Shown one piece after another: positions 16,145-24,452 of a stretch of DNA of 35,247 nucleotides (positions are counted from its first letter, which is position 1; every line of letters begins with the position of its first letter). Below the pieces are notes generated by a model. That model was not told the DNA's origin, did no database searches, and saw only the letters and a list, made by a program, of their open reading frames with translations. The stretch is from assembly GCA_034439875.1 (NCBI GenBank), contig JAWXBG010000044.1:1-35247 (forward strand), given 5' to 3'. Origin of the DNA: JAWXBG01 sp034439875 (GTDB lineage: Bacteria > Bacteroidota > Bacteroidia > Flavobacteriales_D > Sanyastnellaceae). Position numbers and translations under genes: made by a program.

Positions 16145-16975
16145 ATGAAACTCAACCTTGTCAGACCTCTTGCATTTTTCGATTTGGAAACTACAGGTAC
16201 CGATGTGGGTCGCGATAGGATAGTAGAATTAGCTATTGTAAAAGTAATGCCCGATGGCACAGTCCAGCACAAACCAAATAAAGGAGCAGGCGAAGGAAGA
16301 TTTCTCATTAATCCTGGAATGCCTATTCCCAAAGAATCCTCAATGGTCCACGGTATTTGGGATGCCGATGTGAAAGATGCACCTTCATTTGTCGATGTTG
16401 CCCCTAAACTTTTCAAGTTCTTGTTTGATTGTGATTTAGGCGGTTTTAATTCTAATAAATTCGATATTCCATTGCTCGCCGAAGAGTTTTTAAGGGCAGG
16501 AATTGATTTTAGTATAGAAGGTAGAAATCTGATCGATGTCCAGGTTTTATTTCACCTAATGGAACCAAGAAACCTGAAAGCAGCATATAAATTTTATTGC
16601 GATAAATCTCTAGAGGGTGCTCATGAAGCCCTTCCTGATGCTCTTGCAACGTTTGAAGTGTTTCAATCTATGATTGACCGTTACGACGGTGTTGAAATAC
16701 AGGATAACCATGGAAATAAACTTGTGCCTGTAATCAACGATATGCAACATATTCACAACTCAAGTGAACGTAGGAAAAAGGCAGATTTAGTTGGCCACAT
16801 AGTTTATAATGATGCAGACCTCGTGGTTTTCAACTTTGGAAAATATAAAGGCATGAGCGTCGTTGAAGTGCTTCAAAAGGATCAAGGTTATTTCGGTTGG
16901 CTCATGCAAGCCGATTTCCCTCTATACACAAAAAAGGTACTTCGCGAAATTAGAAATTCAATGTCTATTCCATGA
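16145..16975 (+). CDS. DEDDh 3'-5' exonuclease with ExoX-like C-terminal domain
   Basis: This 276-residue DnaQ/RNase T-fold exonuclease has all acidic residues in place. D13 and E15 lie in FFDLETTGTD, D107 in FNSNKFDIPLL, and H160 and D165 in HEALPDAL, making it a DEDDh nuclease requiring two metal ions. Residues about 225-270 (FNFGKYKGMSVVEVLQKDQG, then WLMQADFP) form the small domain found at the end of exodeoxyribonuclease X-like proteins. It likely trims single-stranded DNA 3' ends in repair or proofreading. Its TGA overlaps the ATG of the glycosyltransferase by four bases (ATGA at 16972-16975), an unusual partnership suggesting translational coupling only. Confidence 0.92.
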   Translation: MKLNLVRPLAFFDLETTGTDVGRDRIVELAIVKVMPDGTVQHKPNKGAGEGRFLINPGMPIPKESSMVHGIWDADVKDAPSFVDVAPKLFKFLFDCDLGGFNSNKFDIPLLAEEFLRAGIDFSIEGRNLIDVQVLFHLMEPRNLKAAYKFYCDKSLEGAHEALPDALATFEVFQSMIDRYDGVEIQDNHGNKLVPVINDMQHIHNSSERRKKADLVGHIVYNDADLVVFNFGKYKGMSVVEVLQKDQGYFGWLMQADFPLYTKKVLREIRNSMSIP

Positions 16976-18081
16976 AAAGGATAACCGTATTGGTGTCCAA
17001 CGATCTTGAATTCGACCAAAGGGTTAAAAAAGTTTGTACGACCCTTGCGGCAATGGGCTTTGAGATTCATCTCGTAGGTCGTATGATGCCTAATAGCAAA
17101 CCCTTCGAAAGTCCATTTCATATTCATCGTTTCAAATTGCCTTCCAGCAAAGGAGCCATGTTCTATGTATGTCTGAATGTATTTTTATTCTTTCATCTAC
17201 TATTCAAGCCAACAGATATTATTGTGGCAAATGATCTGGATACTTTGCTTCCTGCATTTATCGTTGCCCGAATAAGAGGAAAAAAATTGGTTTATGATAG
17301 TCATGAGTATTTTACCGAAGCCGAGGGGCTTACAGGGCGAAATGGGGTGAAAAAAATTTGGGAAACAATAGAAAAATGGATCTTTCCCAAGTTGAAATAC
17401 GTTTATACAGTGAACGAGTCGATAGCGGGATTTTATAGAAAGAAGTATGATGTGAAAGTAGATGTGGTGCGAAACGTTCCTCCCCTTTCAACGCAAATCG
17501 AGAAGTTGGACGCACACACTCTTGGTTTGGATTCGGACAAAAAAATCATTGTATTACAAGGTGCTTATATTGATCCGGATCGTGGCGCGGCCGAAGCTAT
17601 CTTGGCCATGAAATGGATAGAGGGTGCTGTATTACTTATAATCGGTTCGGGACGAGAAATGATTCGTTTGAAAGAAATAATTTCGAACGAATCGCTTGAA
17701 ACTAAAGTGAAGTTGTTGGGTAAACTGCCATACATAGAACTTTGCAAATACACTTCTGTAGCTTCTTTGGGACTTTCATTAGACAAACCTATTCATCTCA
17801 ATTATAAGTACAGTCTGCCTAATAAGGTTTTTGATTACATACATGCGGGTGTACCTGTTTTGCTTTCAAAACTTCCAGAGTTGGAAAGACTGATGGGCAA
17901 ATATGAAATCGGTTTGTTCATCGAGGAGCACGAACCTCAGCACGTTGCTCAGAAAATTTCCGAAGCACTTCACTCTTCTAAGCTCGATTTATGGAGGAAA
18001 AACCTCGGTATCGCTGCCCTTGAAAATAACTGGCAAGTAGAGGAGAAGGTGATTCAAAGAATGTACAAAGAACTACTTTAG
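16972..18081 (+). CDS. GT4-type glycosyltransferase
   Basis: This 369-residue GT-B fold transferase carries the N-terminal acceptor domain start MKRITVLVSNDLEFDQRVKK, typical of the Bacteroidota form of GT4. A central VYDSHEYFTEAEGLTGR segment follows, then the donor-domain region YSLPNKVFDYIHAGVPVLLS, with the family's E/G-rich nucleotide-sugar site (SLPNKVFDYIHAG) near residues 280-295. It would transfer a sugar from a nucleotide donor to a lipid-linked or protein-linked glycan on the cytoplasmic side. Donor and acceptor are not predictable. It overlaps the exonuclease gene by 4 bases and faces the GT2 gene across a short palindromic element (18112-18175) that may serve as terminator for both. 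Confidence 0.9.
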   Translation: MKRITVLVSNDLEFDQRVKKVCTTLAAMGFEIHLVGRMMPNSKPFESPFHIHRFKLPSSKGAMFYVCLNVFLFFHLLFKPTDIIVANDLDTLLPAFIVARIRGKKLVYDSHEYFTEAEGLTGRNGVKKIWETIEKWIFPKLKYVYTVNESIAGFYRKKYDVKVDVVRNVPPLSTQIEKLDAHTLGLDSDKKIIVLQGAYIDPDRGAAEAILAMKWIEGAVLLIIGSGREMIRLKEIISNESLETKVKLLGKLPYIELCKYTSVASLGLSLDKPIHLNYKYSLPNKVFDYIHAGVPVLLSKLPELERLMGKYEIGLFIEEHEPQHVAQKISEALHSSKLDLWRKNLGIAALENNWQVEEKVIQRMYKELL

Positions 18082-18111
18082 AATTATCCGATATTTAAAA
18101 GTGTTCACTCA

Positions 18112-18175
18112 TTAAACCCAGAATCCGCATTGGGATTCGTGCTGCAATAGATTTCCAATGCAGATTCTGGGTTAA
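18112..18175. repeat. Dispersed palindromic element, copy 2 (short, internally deleted)
   Basis: Left arm TTAAACCCAGAATCCGCATT and right arm AATGCAGATTCTGGGTTAA are near-perfect inverted repeats (one mismatch over the outer 19 pairs). They enclose GGGATTCGTGCTGCAATAGATTTCC. Both flanks match the two ends of the full element at 25912-26092, while about 117 internal bases are absent. It sits between two convergent genes. Confidence 0.88.
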
Positions 18176-18293
18176 AAGCAACTCTTCTGCTATTTGGGAG
18201 ACCTACCTCTCCTTTGGAGAATACCGAGTAAGGCGATACGGTGAGAGAGTGCGACTTGTAAATATTTCAACAAATCTTGGAATCCGGGTACAA

Positions 18294-19055
18294 TCATTTC
18301 TTGATAGATGGATTCAGGCGCGCTCCCAGGTTGCCCAGTTTTTTTGTGGTGAATTTTAGAATCACCCATGGGATATTTAGCGCGAAAAGCAGAGGGTTCA
18401 GACGGCTCATTTTTATTTTCAACTCTTCTAGGTAAAGTGCAGTATTAAAGTTTTTGGATAGTCCTGTCGAGCCGCAACGTGCTACTATAGTGGATACGCT
18501 AGCACCAATTGCGCTGTTGCTGAGCAGATGCAGATGAAAATCATAGTCGGACAAGACCCGATAGTTCACATTGAATCTAAAATCTTGGAACAATGTAGCC
18601 CTGTATAAAACGGATTGCTGATGCAGGGTGTTTTTCCAATATAGCATTTTGGAGAATTCACTTTTGTGCAATAACGGAACGAATGAGTTTCCGGAACTTT
18701 CATTTTCTACATAACCGAAAATGATTTCAGTATTCTTTTTTGCGTTTGAAAGCATTTCTGCAATGACCTCGCAGTGGCTCAATGCATCGTCGGCACCTAT
18801 TATATAAATCCATTTCCCTTTGGCTACTTCTATGCCCTTGTTGATTGCATCGTACACACCTTTGTCTTTTTCGCTTATCCAATAAGACGGTTTCACAGTC
18901 AAAGATTCTAACACCAGAAGGCTACCATCGCTCGAACCTCCATCTATTACGATCAGTTCTACGAGTGCATGAGATTGATTTTGCACACTGTGAATTGCTC
19001 TGAGTAAAGTTCCTTGTGCATTGAAACAGGGAATAATAACACTTACCGTATCCAT
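18294..19055 (-). CDS. GT2 family glycosyltransferase
   Basis: This is an inverting GT-A fold glycosyltransferase of about 253 residues. MDTVSVIIPCFNAQ is the canonical first strand, which is why I choose ATG 19055. An in-frame ATG at 19076 would add seven residues and overlap ftsE by 11 bases. The ELIVIDGGSSDGS and DKGVYDAINKGIEVAKGKWIYIIGADD segments are the nucleotide-binding and DXD-region motifs. The wording is like WcaA/colanic-acid-type transferases and other GT2s acting on envelope glycans. It is the last gene of a minus-strand unit starting with ftsE and faces the GT4 gene, so two transferases flank the palindromic repeat. The acceptor is unknown. Confidence 0.9.
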   Translation of the reverse strand: MDTVSVIIPCFNAQGTLLRAIHSVQNQSHALVELIVIDGGSSDGSLLVLESLTVKPSYWISEKDKGVYDAINKGIEVAKGKWIYIIGADDALSHCEVIAEMLSNAKKNTEIIFGYVENESSGNSFVPLLHKSEFSKMLYWKNTLHQQSVLYRATLFQDFRFNVNYRVLSDYDFHLHLLSNSAIGASVSTIVARCGSTGLSKNFNTALYLEELKIKMSRLNPLLFALNIPWVILKFTTKKLGNLGARLNPSIKK

Positions 19056-19065
19056 TTCTGAATCG

Positions 19066-19764
19066 TCAATCAGCATCCGAAAGATGAGTTATGGTCTCGC
19101 GTTCCGAGAGTCTTGCTTCGGAACACATAATAACTCTCGACTTGAATTTTCTCATGGTATCATAGTCATGCGAAGCCATCAACACTGCTGTACCACTGTG
19201 CGATATGGCAAGAAGTAGGTTCAGAATTTCAATAGAAGTTTGCGGATCTAAATTCCCGGTTGGCTCGTCTGCCAAAATGAGGTGAGGGGTATTGAGAAGT
19301 GCCCGTGCAATGGCAACTCGTTGTTGTTCGCCTCCCGACAATTCGTGAGGCTTTTTGTATCCTTTTCCATCTAGGTTCACTAGTTCGAGAACGCTTTGCA
19401 TGCGGTTCATGATGGCCGTTTTATCCGTCCATCCGGTAGCACGAAGAACGAATTCCAGATTTTCATGCACTGTTCTATCAGTAAGCAGCTCAAAATCTTG
19501 AAATACTATTCCCAGTTTGCGGCGCAGAAAGGGTATTTGACGTTTCTTAATCGTGGAAAGATCAAATCCGCAACACATTCCTTTTCCCGATTTCAGGGGA
19601 AGGTCTGCATACAAGGTTTTAAGTAGACTACTTTTCCCGGAGCCGGTGCGACCAATGAGGTAAACAAACTCACCACTGTTTACATGTAGGTTTACATCTT
19701 GCAGTATAGTATTCTCTTCCTGATCAATGCGGACGTTTTCGAGTTGTATTACTGTTTCGATCAT
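19066..19764 (-). CDS. ftsE: Cell-division ABC transporter ATP-binding protein FtsE
   Basis: This is an ABC ATPase of about 232 residues. Walker A is GRTGSGKSS (38-46). The Q-loop segment RRKLGIVFQDFELLTDRTVHEN is very typical of Bacteroidota FtsE. The signature is LSGGEQQRVAIARALL, Walker B is LILADEPTGNLD, and the switch His lies in MASHDYDT. FtsE works with FtsX at the divisome to activate peptidoglycan hydrolases, but ftsX is not adjacent here. ATG 19764 is preferred over a TTG six bases upstream. The gene ends within or just before the GT2 gene, so the two are probably co-transcribed. LolD or another MacB-like ATPase is the main alternative. Confidence 0.82.
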   Translation of the reverse strand: MIETVIQLENVRIDQEENTILQDVNLHVNSGEFVYLIGRTGSGKSSLLKTLYADLPLKSGKGMCCGFDLSTIKKRQIPFLRRKLGIVFQDFELLTDRTVHENLEFVLRATGWTDKTAIMNRMQSVLELVNLDGKGYKKPHELSGGEQQRVAIARALLNTPHLILADEPTGNLDPQTSIEILNLLLAISHSGTAVLMASHDYDTMRKFKSRVIMCSEARLSERETITHLSDAD

Positions 19765-19918
19765 GCTCAATTCTGAATGTGTTGCTAAATTATTAAGCCT
19801 TAACGCACAGAATTTTGATGTAGTATTTAGTTTTGAACAAAACCCCCGAAGTATATCCGGATAATGTCATTCCGTGGTACTGTAGCTCGCACTATGAAGG
19901 AAGAATTTGGAGATTCCT

Positions 19919-20638
19919 TTAGCGAAAGAGTAAGGTGAGGTTTATCAAATCTTTATGCAATGAGTTGATTGGGGTGTTGTAAATGTCATTGCTACCAGAT
20001 TTAGTTCTAGAAAGCAAGTCCCGGCTATAGCTCAGTTGAATGGTCAATACCGTAGACTTTAGACGCATAGACTGCTCTAGTCCAAGTTCGCCAAAAATGT
20101 AAAAGTTGTTTAATTCAGGATGTGTGGAAGCTGAAAAACCTAACGGAATTCCCGGTCTGACAGCTAATACCGGCGCCAGCGAACTCCTCTTGGTAGAATA
20201 CAGTTCTTCGGGCATTTCAGCGATAACTGGTTTTTTGTAATAAGCGAATTGTATCGGGAACTCCGCACATACCGAATGTATTTCGTATTCTTCTTTGTTC
20301 GGTTTGTTTTTGTCGTACTCTAAAAAGGCAGTATTCAATTGAAATTGAAATCCGATGCGCCAAGAAACGAATGAGACATCTTTTTTCGATTGTATTCGAC
20401 TCTCATAAAATGCTCCCCCGCTCACTCCAACGCCATTCACAGCCGAGATACTTCCAACAGGAAGACTGTCAGAAAAAACAAAGGGTTCGGCATTCAACTG
20501 CACGTTCGAGTAATTGAAGCCAAAATGAAAACCAAGTTTTCCTTTGCTGTTTTTTACTCGTGTAGTGTCCGACTTGAATTTTTGTGCATTCACAACAATT
20601 GCACTAAAGGACCAGAGGATTATTAAAATTGTTTTCAT
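19919..20638 (-). CDS. PorT-like outer-membrane beta-barrel protein
   Basis: This 239-residue protein has a signal peptide (MKTILIILWSFSAIVVNAQ). It then shows the pattern of an eight-strand barrel: KLGFHFGFNYSNVQL first strand, a variable loop, WRIGFQFQLNTAFLEY, EIHSVCAEFPIQFAYYKK, APVLAVRPGIPLGFSA and a final strand LHKDLINLTLLFR ending in aromatic-Arg. The HFGFNxSNxxL opening, the xEFPIQFxYKK strand and the ending resemble PorT, an outer-membrane protein needed for type IX secretion. The similarity is judged by eye and a generic PorT-family (outer membrane protein beta-barrel) label is safest. It lies 148 bases upstream of ftsE on the same strand. Confidence 0.6.
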   Translation of the reverse strand: MKTILIILWSFSAIVVNAQKFKSDTTRVKNSKGKLGFHFGFNYSNVQLNAEPFVFSDSLPVGSISAVNGVGVSGGAFYESRIQSKKDVSFVSWRIGFQFQLNTAFLEYDKNKPNKEEYEIHSVCAEFPIQFAYYKKPVIAEMPEELYSTKRSSLAPVLAVRPGIPLGFSASTHPELNNFYIFGELGLEQSMRLKSTVLTIQLSYSRDLLSRTKSGSNDIYNTPINSLHKDLINLTLLFR

Positions 20639-20892
20639 GTCGTTCTGTGTTCTATCGTATACCCTCAGATGCCAAAACCTTTCACTCCTTTTAAATCTTC
20701 AAGTATACATTGTATAACAATCCTGCTTATGAAATAGTCCAATCTATGTCATACGCATGCAGCGATAAATGCCGTGAGAGTAAGTGTTATAGGCCAATGG
20801 AGTGAAACTGTATTGAACTATTGCAGCAACTAAACGGTTTTAGCACCGGGTCTTTTCACATTATATACTTTTCTCGATGATCGAACTGTTCC
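20639..20892. other. Intergenic region, no feature seen
   Basis: About 250 bases lie between the M16-like lipoprotein gene and the PorT-like gene, both on the minus strand. The region must hold the PorT-like gene's promoter. I see no clear terminator hairpin, no repeat shared with elsewhere in the window and no convincing small frame. Confidence 0.4.
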
Positions 20893-22974
20893 TTATTCTA
20901 CAATAAAGTCTTTATCTTCAAATTTAGGATTCCAGATCACTTTGGTGGTATTCATTTCCATTGCACCGTTATTAATGGTAACCTTTGAAGGCATTTTTAT
21001 ACCATCAAAAACAAGATATTCATGAATAACGGATTCATTCACACTGGTATTTCCATCCGCACTCTCTACTACTACGGTTTTATATCGCAAAGAAGTTGAT
21101 ATATCAAAGTAATCCGTACTCATCACTTCTCCTTCCGAATCGAGCAATTCCACAACATAGTATTCTTTTCCATCTATATTTCCAATGCCTTTGAGAGTAG
21201 GAGTAATGCCGTAATCCTGATAGTGGAGTTCGGCCTTTATATCTGTTTGCATGCGAAGTTGTGTAAGCTCTTGGCCTTCGGGATAAGATGCTTGCCCCAT
21301 TGATTCCATTTTGGCCTTATTTCCATCGCATACTGTGGTCATAACGGGGCTTCCGTTCATGGAAACACTCATCCTGAATTTGCCACCTTCTTTAGCTTTA
21401 ATGTTTACTGGAAGCACCATAGGTCCCATTGCCATATTTCCTTCTTGTTCGAAAGAGTGGATAGAGCTCAGTTTAGCTGCTCCACCAAGCGCTTCGACGT
21501 AGTTGCCCAAAACAGTATTTGCTGTTACACCATCCGGAACCGGCTTTAGATCAGAAAAAACGGAACCATCGGAGTTGTACAAATTCACTTTTCCGGAGGC
21601 GGCAAAACGACCAAGTTTTCCCACTACATCTTTGTTGCCCACAACCGTAATATAGGCGTTTGAGGGTTTAATGAACTTTTGTGCAACCTTCATTAAATCA
21701 TCCGCTGTTACAGCGTTCAATTTCTGAAGATAGGTTTCATAATAGTCCTTTGGGAGTTGGTATTTCTCAATATTCAAAGCAAAATTCGCCACGGTCTGGG
21801 GACTTTCAAGGGAGCGAGCAAAATTGCCTGTCATAATATTTTTCACCACAGTAAGTGTGCTGTCGTGTATTAGTTCTTTTGTGAGTCGATCCATTTCATA
21901 GAGAAACTGTGTGATGGCGCTGTCGGTTACTTCATTTCTCACACTAGCCCCTGCAGAAAAAGAGCCTACAGTTTCATCAGGACTAATAGAACTATATGCT
22001 CCATACGTGTAGGCCTTATCCTCGCGAAGATTTTGAATAAGTCTAGACTGAAATGAATTTCCACCGAGAATATTGTTCAAGACACTTGCCGTTATTGCCT
22101 CTTGAGTACCAGGTTTTAGGTCAATGGCATAAGTGATATCAATTACACTTTGAACAGCACCGGGCAGCGGAACAAACACTACTTCATTGCCTGCGGGAAT
22201 TGTTGGCATCTTGAATTTGTTTTCACTAACATTTCCTCGCTTCCATCCACCAAAGTATTTTTCGGCTTGTGTTTTTGCTTCTTCCGGAGTTATGTCACCT
22301 ACTATTACTAAGTATGAAACGTTGGGTTTAAAATAGGTGTTGTAATATCTTACAAGATCGTCTCGCGTGATAGTCTTCACACTCGATTCTGTTTCAAATT
22401 CCCCGTAAGGATGAGAGCTACCATATTTTGATAGATCGGAAATACGACTTGAAATGGTGTTCGGGTCTGTCTGCGAACTTGCTAATCCACTTAATGTCTG
22501 CTTGCGCAATTTCTCAATTTCATCATCCGGAAAAGATGGGTTTAGGAGAACATCGCTCATCACTTCAAGCAAGGTAGATGAATGTTTTTTCAAACACGAT
22601 CCGCTTACACCGCGAGAGGATGAACCTAGATTTGCTCCAATAAAATCTACGGATTCATCTATTTGAGCTTTGCTTCGAGTTGCGGTGCCATTTTTGAGCA
22701 GTTGTCCTGCCATAGAAACGAATCCAGCTTTGGAGCCTTCTAGCCCGGGTACAACATCAAGACTGATTTGATAGGACACGCGAGGTAGTTTGTGATTTTC
22801 TACAACGATTACTTTCAGTCCGTTTTCTAGCTGAAAGGTTTGATATTCGCCTATGCGGATTATCGGTGCCGGTCCGGCTGCGGGAACCTTTGATCTATCT
22901 ACCGGCTGCAATGCGCTGCATGCTGCCAGAAAAAGAGATGCAAATAATGTGATATATAAAAATGATTTTTTCAT
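20893..22974 (-). CDS. M16-family inactive-subunit lipoprotein with LolA-like C-terminal domain
   Basis: This 693-residue lipoprotein has a leader ending LFLAAC with lipidated C19. Residues about 40-470 are the two M16 half-domains (for example LENGLKVIVVENHKLPRVS and the LREDKAYTYGAYSS region typical of the non-catalytic partner). The zinc motif HxxEH is absent; the corresponding place reads SMAGQLLKNGT, so it cannot cleave alone. Residues about 485-693 add a domain starting YVEALGGAAKLSSI, rich in antiparallel strands. This resembles the LolA-like outer-membrane lipoprotein-sorting fold found in many Bacteroidota proteins. It lies 30 bases downstream of the catalytic M16 gene, as in known heterodimeric M16 pairs, and probably forms a periplasmic, membrane-anchored peptidase complex. 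Confidence 0.9.
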   Translation of the reverse strand: MKKSFLYITLFASLFLAACSALQPVDRSKVPAAGPAPIIRIGEYQTFQLENGLKVIVVENHKLPRVSYQISLDVVPGLEGSKAGFVSMAGQLLKNGTATRSKAQIDESVDFIGANLGSSSRGVSGSCLKKHSSTLLEVMSDVLLNPSFPDDEIEKLRKQTLSGLASSQTDPNTISSRISDLSKYGSSHPYGEFETESSVKTITRDDLVRYYNTYFKPNVSYLVIVGDITPEEAKTQAEKYFGGWKRGNVSENKFKMPTIPAGNEVVFVPLPGAVQSVIDITYAIDLKPGTQEAITASVLNNILGGNSFQSRLIQNLREDKAYTYGAYSSISPDETVGSFSAGASVRNEVTDSAITQFLYEMDRLTKELIHDSTLTVVKNIMTGNFARSLESPQTVANFALNIEKYQLPKDYYETYLQKLNAVTADDLMKVAQKFIKPSNAYITVVGNKDVVGKLGRFAASGKVNLYNSDGSVFSDLKPVPDGVTANTVLGNYVEALGGAAKLSSIHSFEQEGNMAMGPMVLPVNIKAKEGGKFRMSVSMNGSPVMTTVCDGNKAKMESMGQASYPEGQELTQLRMQTDIKAELHYQDYGITPTLKGIGNIDGKEYYVVELLDSEGEVMSTDYFDISTSLRYKTVVVESADGNTSVNESVIHEYLVFDGIKMPSKVTINNGAMEMNTTKVIWNPKFEDKDFIVE

Positions 22975-23004
22975 GGAGAATTGTCTTTAAAGCAAGCGTG
23001 AATT

Positions 23005-24327
23005 TTATTGTTTCAAGAGTTCAGGATCGTGCATAAAATAAAGTACGACACGATTTGATTTGTCGTAATATTTTTTTGCTGCATTCATTATATCTTGCTT
23101 TGATACGGCTTGGTAGCGAGAAATTTCGGTGTTTATCAGATTGGTGTCGCCGAAGTACATGTGGTAGTTGGCAAGGCTCTCTGCTATTCCCGCTACAGTA
23201 CTGTTGCGCGACACAAAGTTATTTTCCACTTGATTTTTTAGTTTTTGTAATTCTTGATCCGAAATGAGTTCATTCTTCACTTTGTCAAATTCTTCGTTCA
23301 TAGCCTCTTCAACAACAGCAGGATCTACACCCATATTGCACATCGAAAAGCCTAGGGTAAGTCCTGGATCTTCTAGTCCAAAAGAAAATGCGCCGCAGAA
23401 GAGGGCGAGCTCTTTTTCTTCTACTACTGATCTATTGAGCCTGGAGCTTCCTCCTTCAGACAAAAGCTGATTGAGCATATCAACGGCATAATATTCTGGC
23501 GTCCCTTGGGCAGGAATATGATAGGCCTGCACAACAAGTGGAAGTTGATCTTTTACCCAAACAGTATCCCGCGCTTCACCGGAGTGGGTAGGTTCCACAA
23601 CGGTAGGTCTGGGTATAAATTCTTTTCCACGAGGAATTCCTGAAAAATATTTTTCAATGAGAAGTCTTGTCACCAATGGATCTATATCACCTGCGATGCT
23701 GAGTACTGCATTGTTCGGGACGTAAAAGGTTTTATAGAAATCGATAAAATCAGCTTCCTGTGCAGCATTCAGATCATCCATACTGCCAATGGGCATCCAT
23801 TTGTAAGGATGCACTTTATATGAGTTCGACATCGTTTCTTGCAAAAGGGTTCCATAAGGCTGATTGTCGATACGCTGTCGTTTCTCCTCTTTCACAACTT
23901 CGCGTTGTGTTTCAATACCTTTTATATCCACTTTCGCATGCAACATTCTCTCGCTTTCAAGCCAGAGTCCAAGTTCGAGTTGGTTACTCGGAAGGAGGTC
24001 GTAATAGAATGTACGGTCAAATGAGGTATTTGCATTTAATCCTCCACCTGCATTTTCAACATACTTGGAGTATTGACCGCGGCCAATATTTTCTGACCCT
24101 TCGAACAACAGGTGTTCAAAAAAGTGTGCCATACCTGTTCGGCCTGGCAATTCATTTTTTGAACCCACATGGTACATCACCGTAACGGCCACAATTGGGG
24201 TACTGTGGTCTTCGTGAAGAATTACATGCAAACCATTTTTCAGATCAAATTCGGTAAACTTGATATCCTGAGCCTCGACTTGAGTCATATGCCCCATGAT
24301 CAAAAGCGAGAGAACTGTTTTTTTCAT
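23005..24327 (-). CDS. M16-family zinc metallopeptidase (catalytic subunit)
   Basis: This 440-residue periplasmic protease has a signal peptide (MKKTVLSLLIMGHMTQVEA). It carries the inverted zinc motif HFFEH, with H68, E71 and H72, and the third ligand E148 at the family distance of about 76 residues (REVVKEEKRQR). The NGLHVILHEDHSTP opening and ENAGGGLNANTSFDRTFYY segment are standard for M16B (PqqL/YmxG-like) enzymes. It likely degrades peptides or processes proteins in the periplasm together with the lipoprotein encoded immediately downstream. A promoter-like TTG-N21-TATTTTCG lies 23 bases upstream, overlapping the region that faces hutH. Confidence 0.94.
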   Translation of the reverse strand: MKKTVLSLLIMGHMTQVEAQDIKFTEFDLKNGLHVILHEDHSTPIVAVTVMYHVGSKNELPGRTGMAHFFEHLLFEGSENIGRGQYSKYVENAGGGLNANTSFDRTFYYDLLPSNQLELGLWLESERMLHAKVDIKGIETQREVVKEEKRQRIDNQPYGTLLQETMSNSYKVHPYKWMPIGSMDDLNAAQEADFIDFYKTFYVPNNAVLSIAGDIDPLVTRLLIEKYFSGIPRGKEFIPRPTVVEPTHSGEARDTVWVKDQLPLVVQAYHIPAQGTPEYYAVDMLNQLLSEGGSSRLNRSVVEEKELALFCGAFSFGLEDPGLTLGFSMCNMGVDPAVVEEAMNEEFDKVKNELISDQELQKLKNQVENNFVSRNSTVAGIAESLANYHMYFGDTNLINTEISRYQAVSKQDIMNAAKKYYDKSNRVVLYFMHDPELLKQ

Positions 24328-24350
24328 TTTCGATGGATTCTATTGAATGG

Positions 24351-24382
24351 CGAAAATATGGCTGAAAAATGGATAATTGCAA
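24351..24382 (-). promoter_or_regulatory. Candidate promoter of the M16 operon
   Basis: On the minus strand, TTG (24382-24380) is followed after 21 bases by TATTTTCG (24358-24351), close to the Bacteroidota TTG / TAnnTTTG pair. The -7 element ends 23 bases before the ATG at 24327. Confidence 0.45.
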
Positions 24383-24421
24383 TACGAAGTATGGGCGGTT
24401 CTATTGCCAAGTGAAAGGGAT

Positions 24422-24448
24422 TTGTGACAATTGCTTTTGTTATCTTCG
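24422..24448 (+). promoter_or_regulatory. Candidate promoter of hutH
   Basis: TTG at 24422-24424, a 16-base spacer and TATCTTCG at 24441-24448 resemble the Bacteroidota promoter. The -7 element ends 4 bases before the preferred ATG at 24453. This supports that start over an in-frame ATG at 24369 and suggests a leaderless message. Confidence 0.45.
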
Positions 24449-24452
24449 CCCC

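Noticed and set aside
18294..24327. A dedicated T9SS gene cluster around the PorT-like gene
   Set aside because: No porK, porL, porM, porN, sprA or porU/V homologs are in the window. The neighbours are ftsE, a glycosyltransferase and M16 proteases.
24369..24452. 28-residue N-terminal extension of histidine ammonia-lyase
   Set aside because: It is Cys-rich, does not resemble the family and spans the likely hutH promoter. ATG 24453 starts the conserved sequence.
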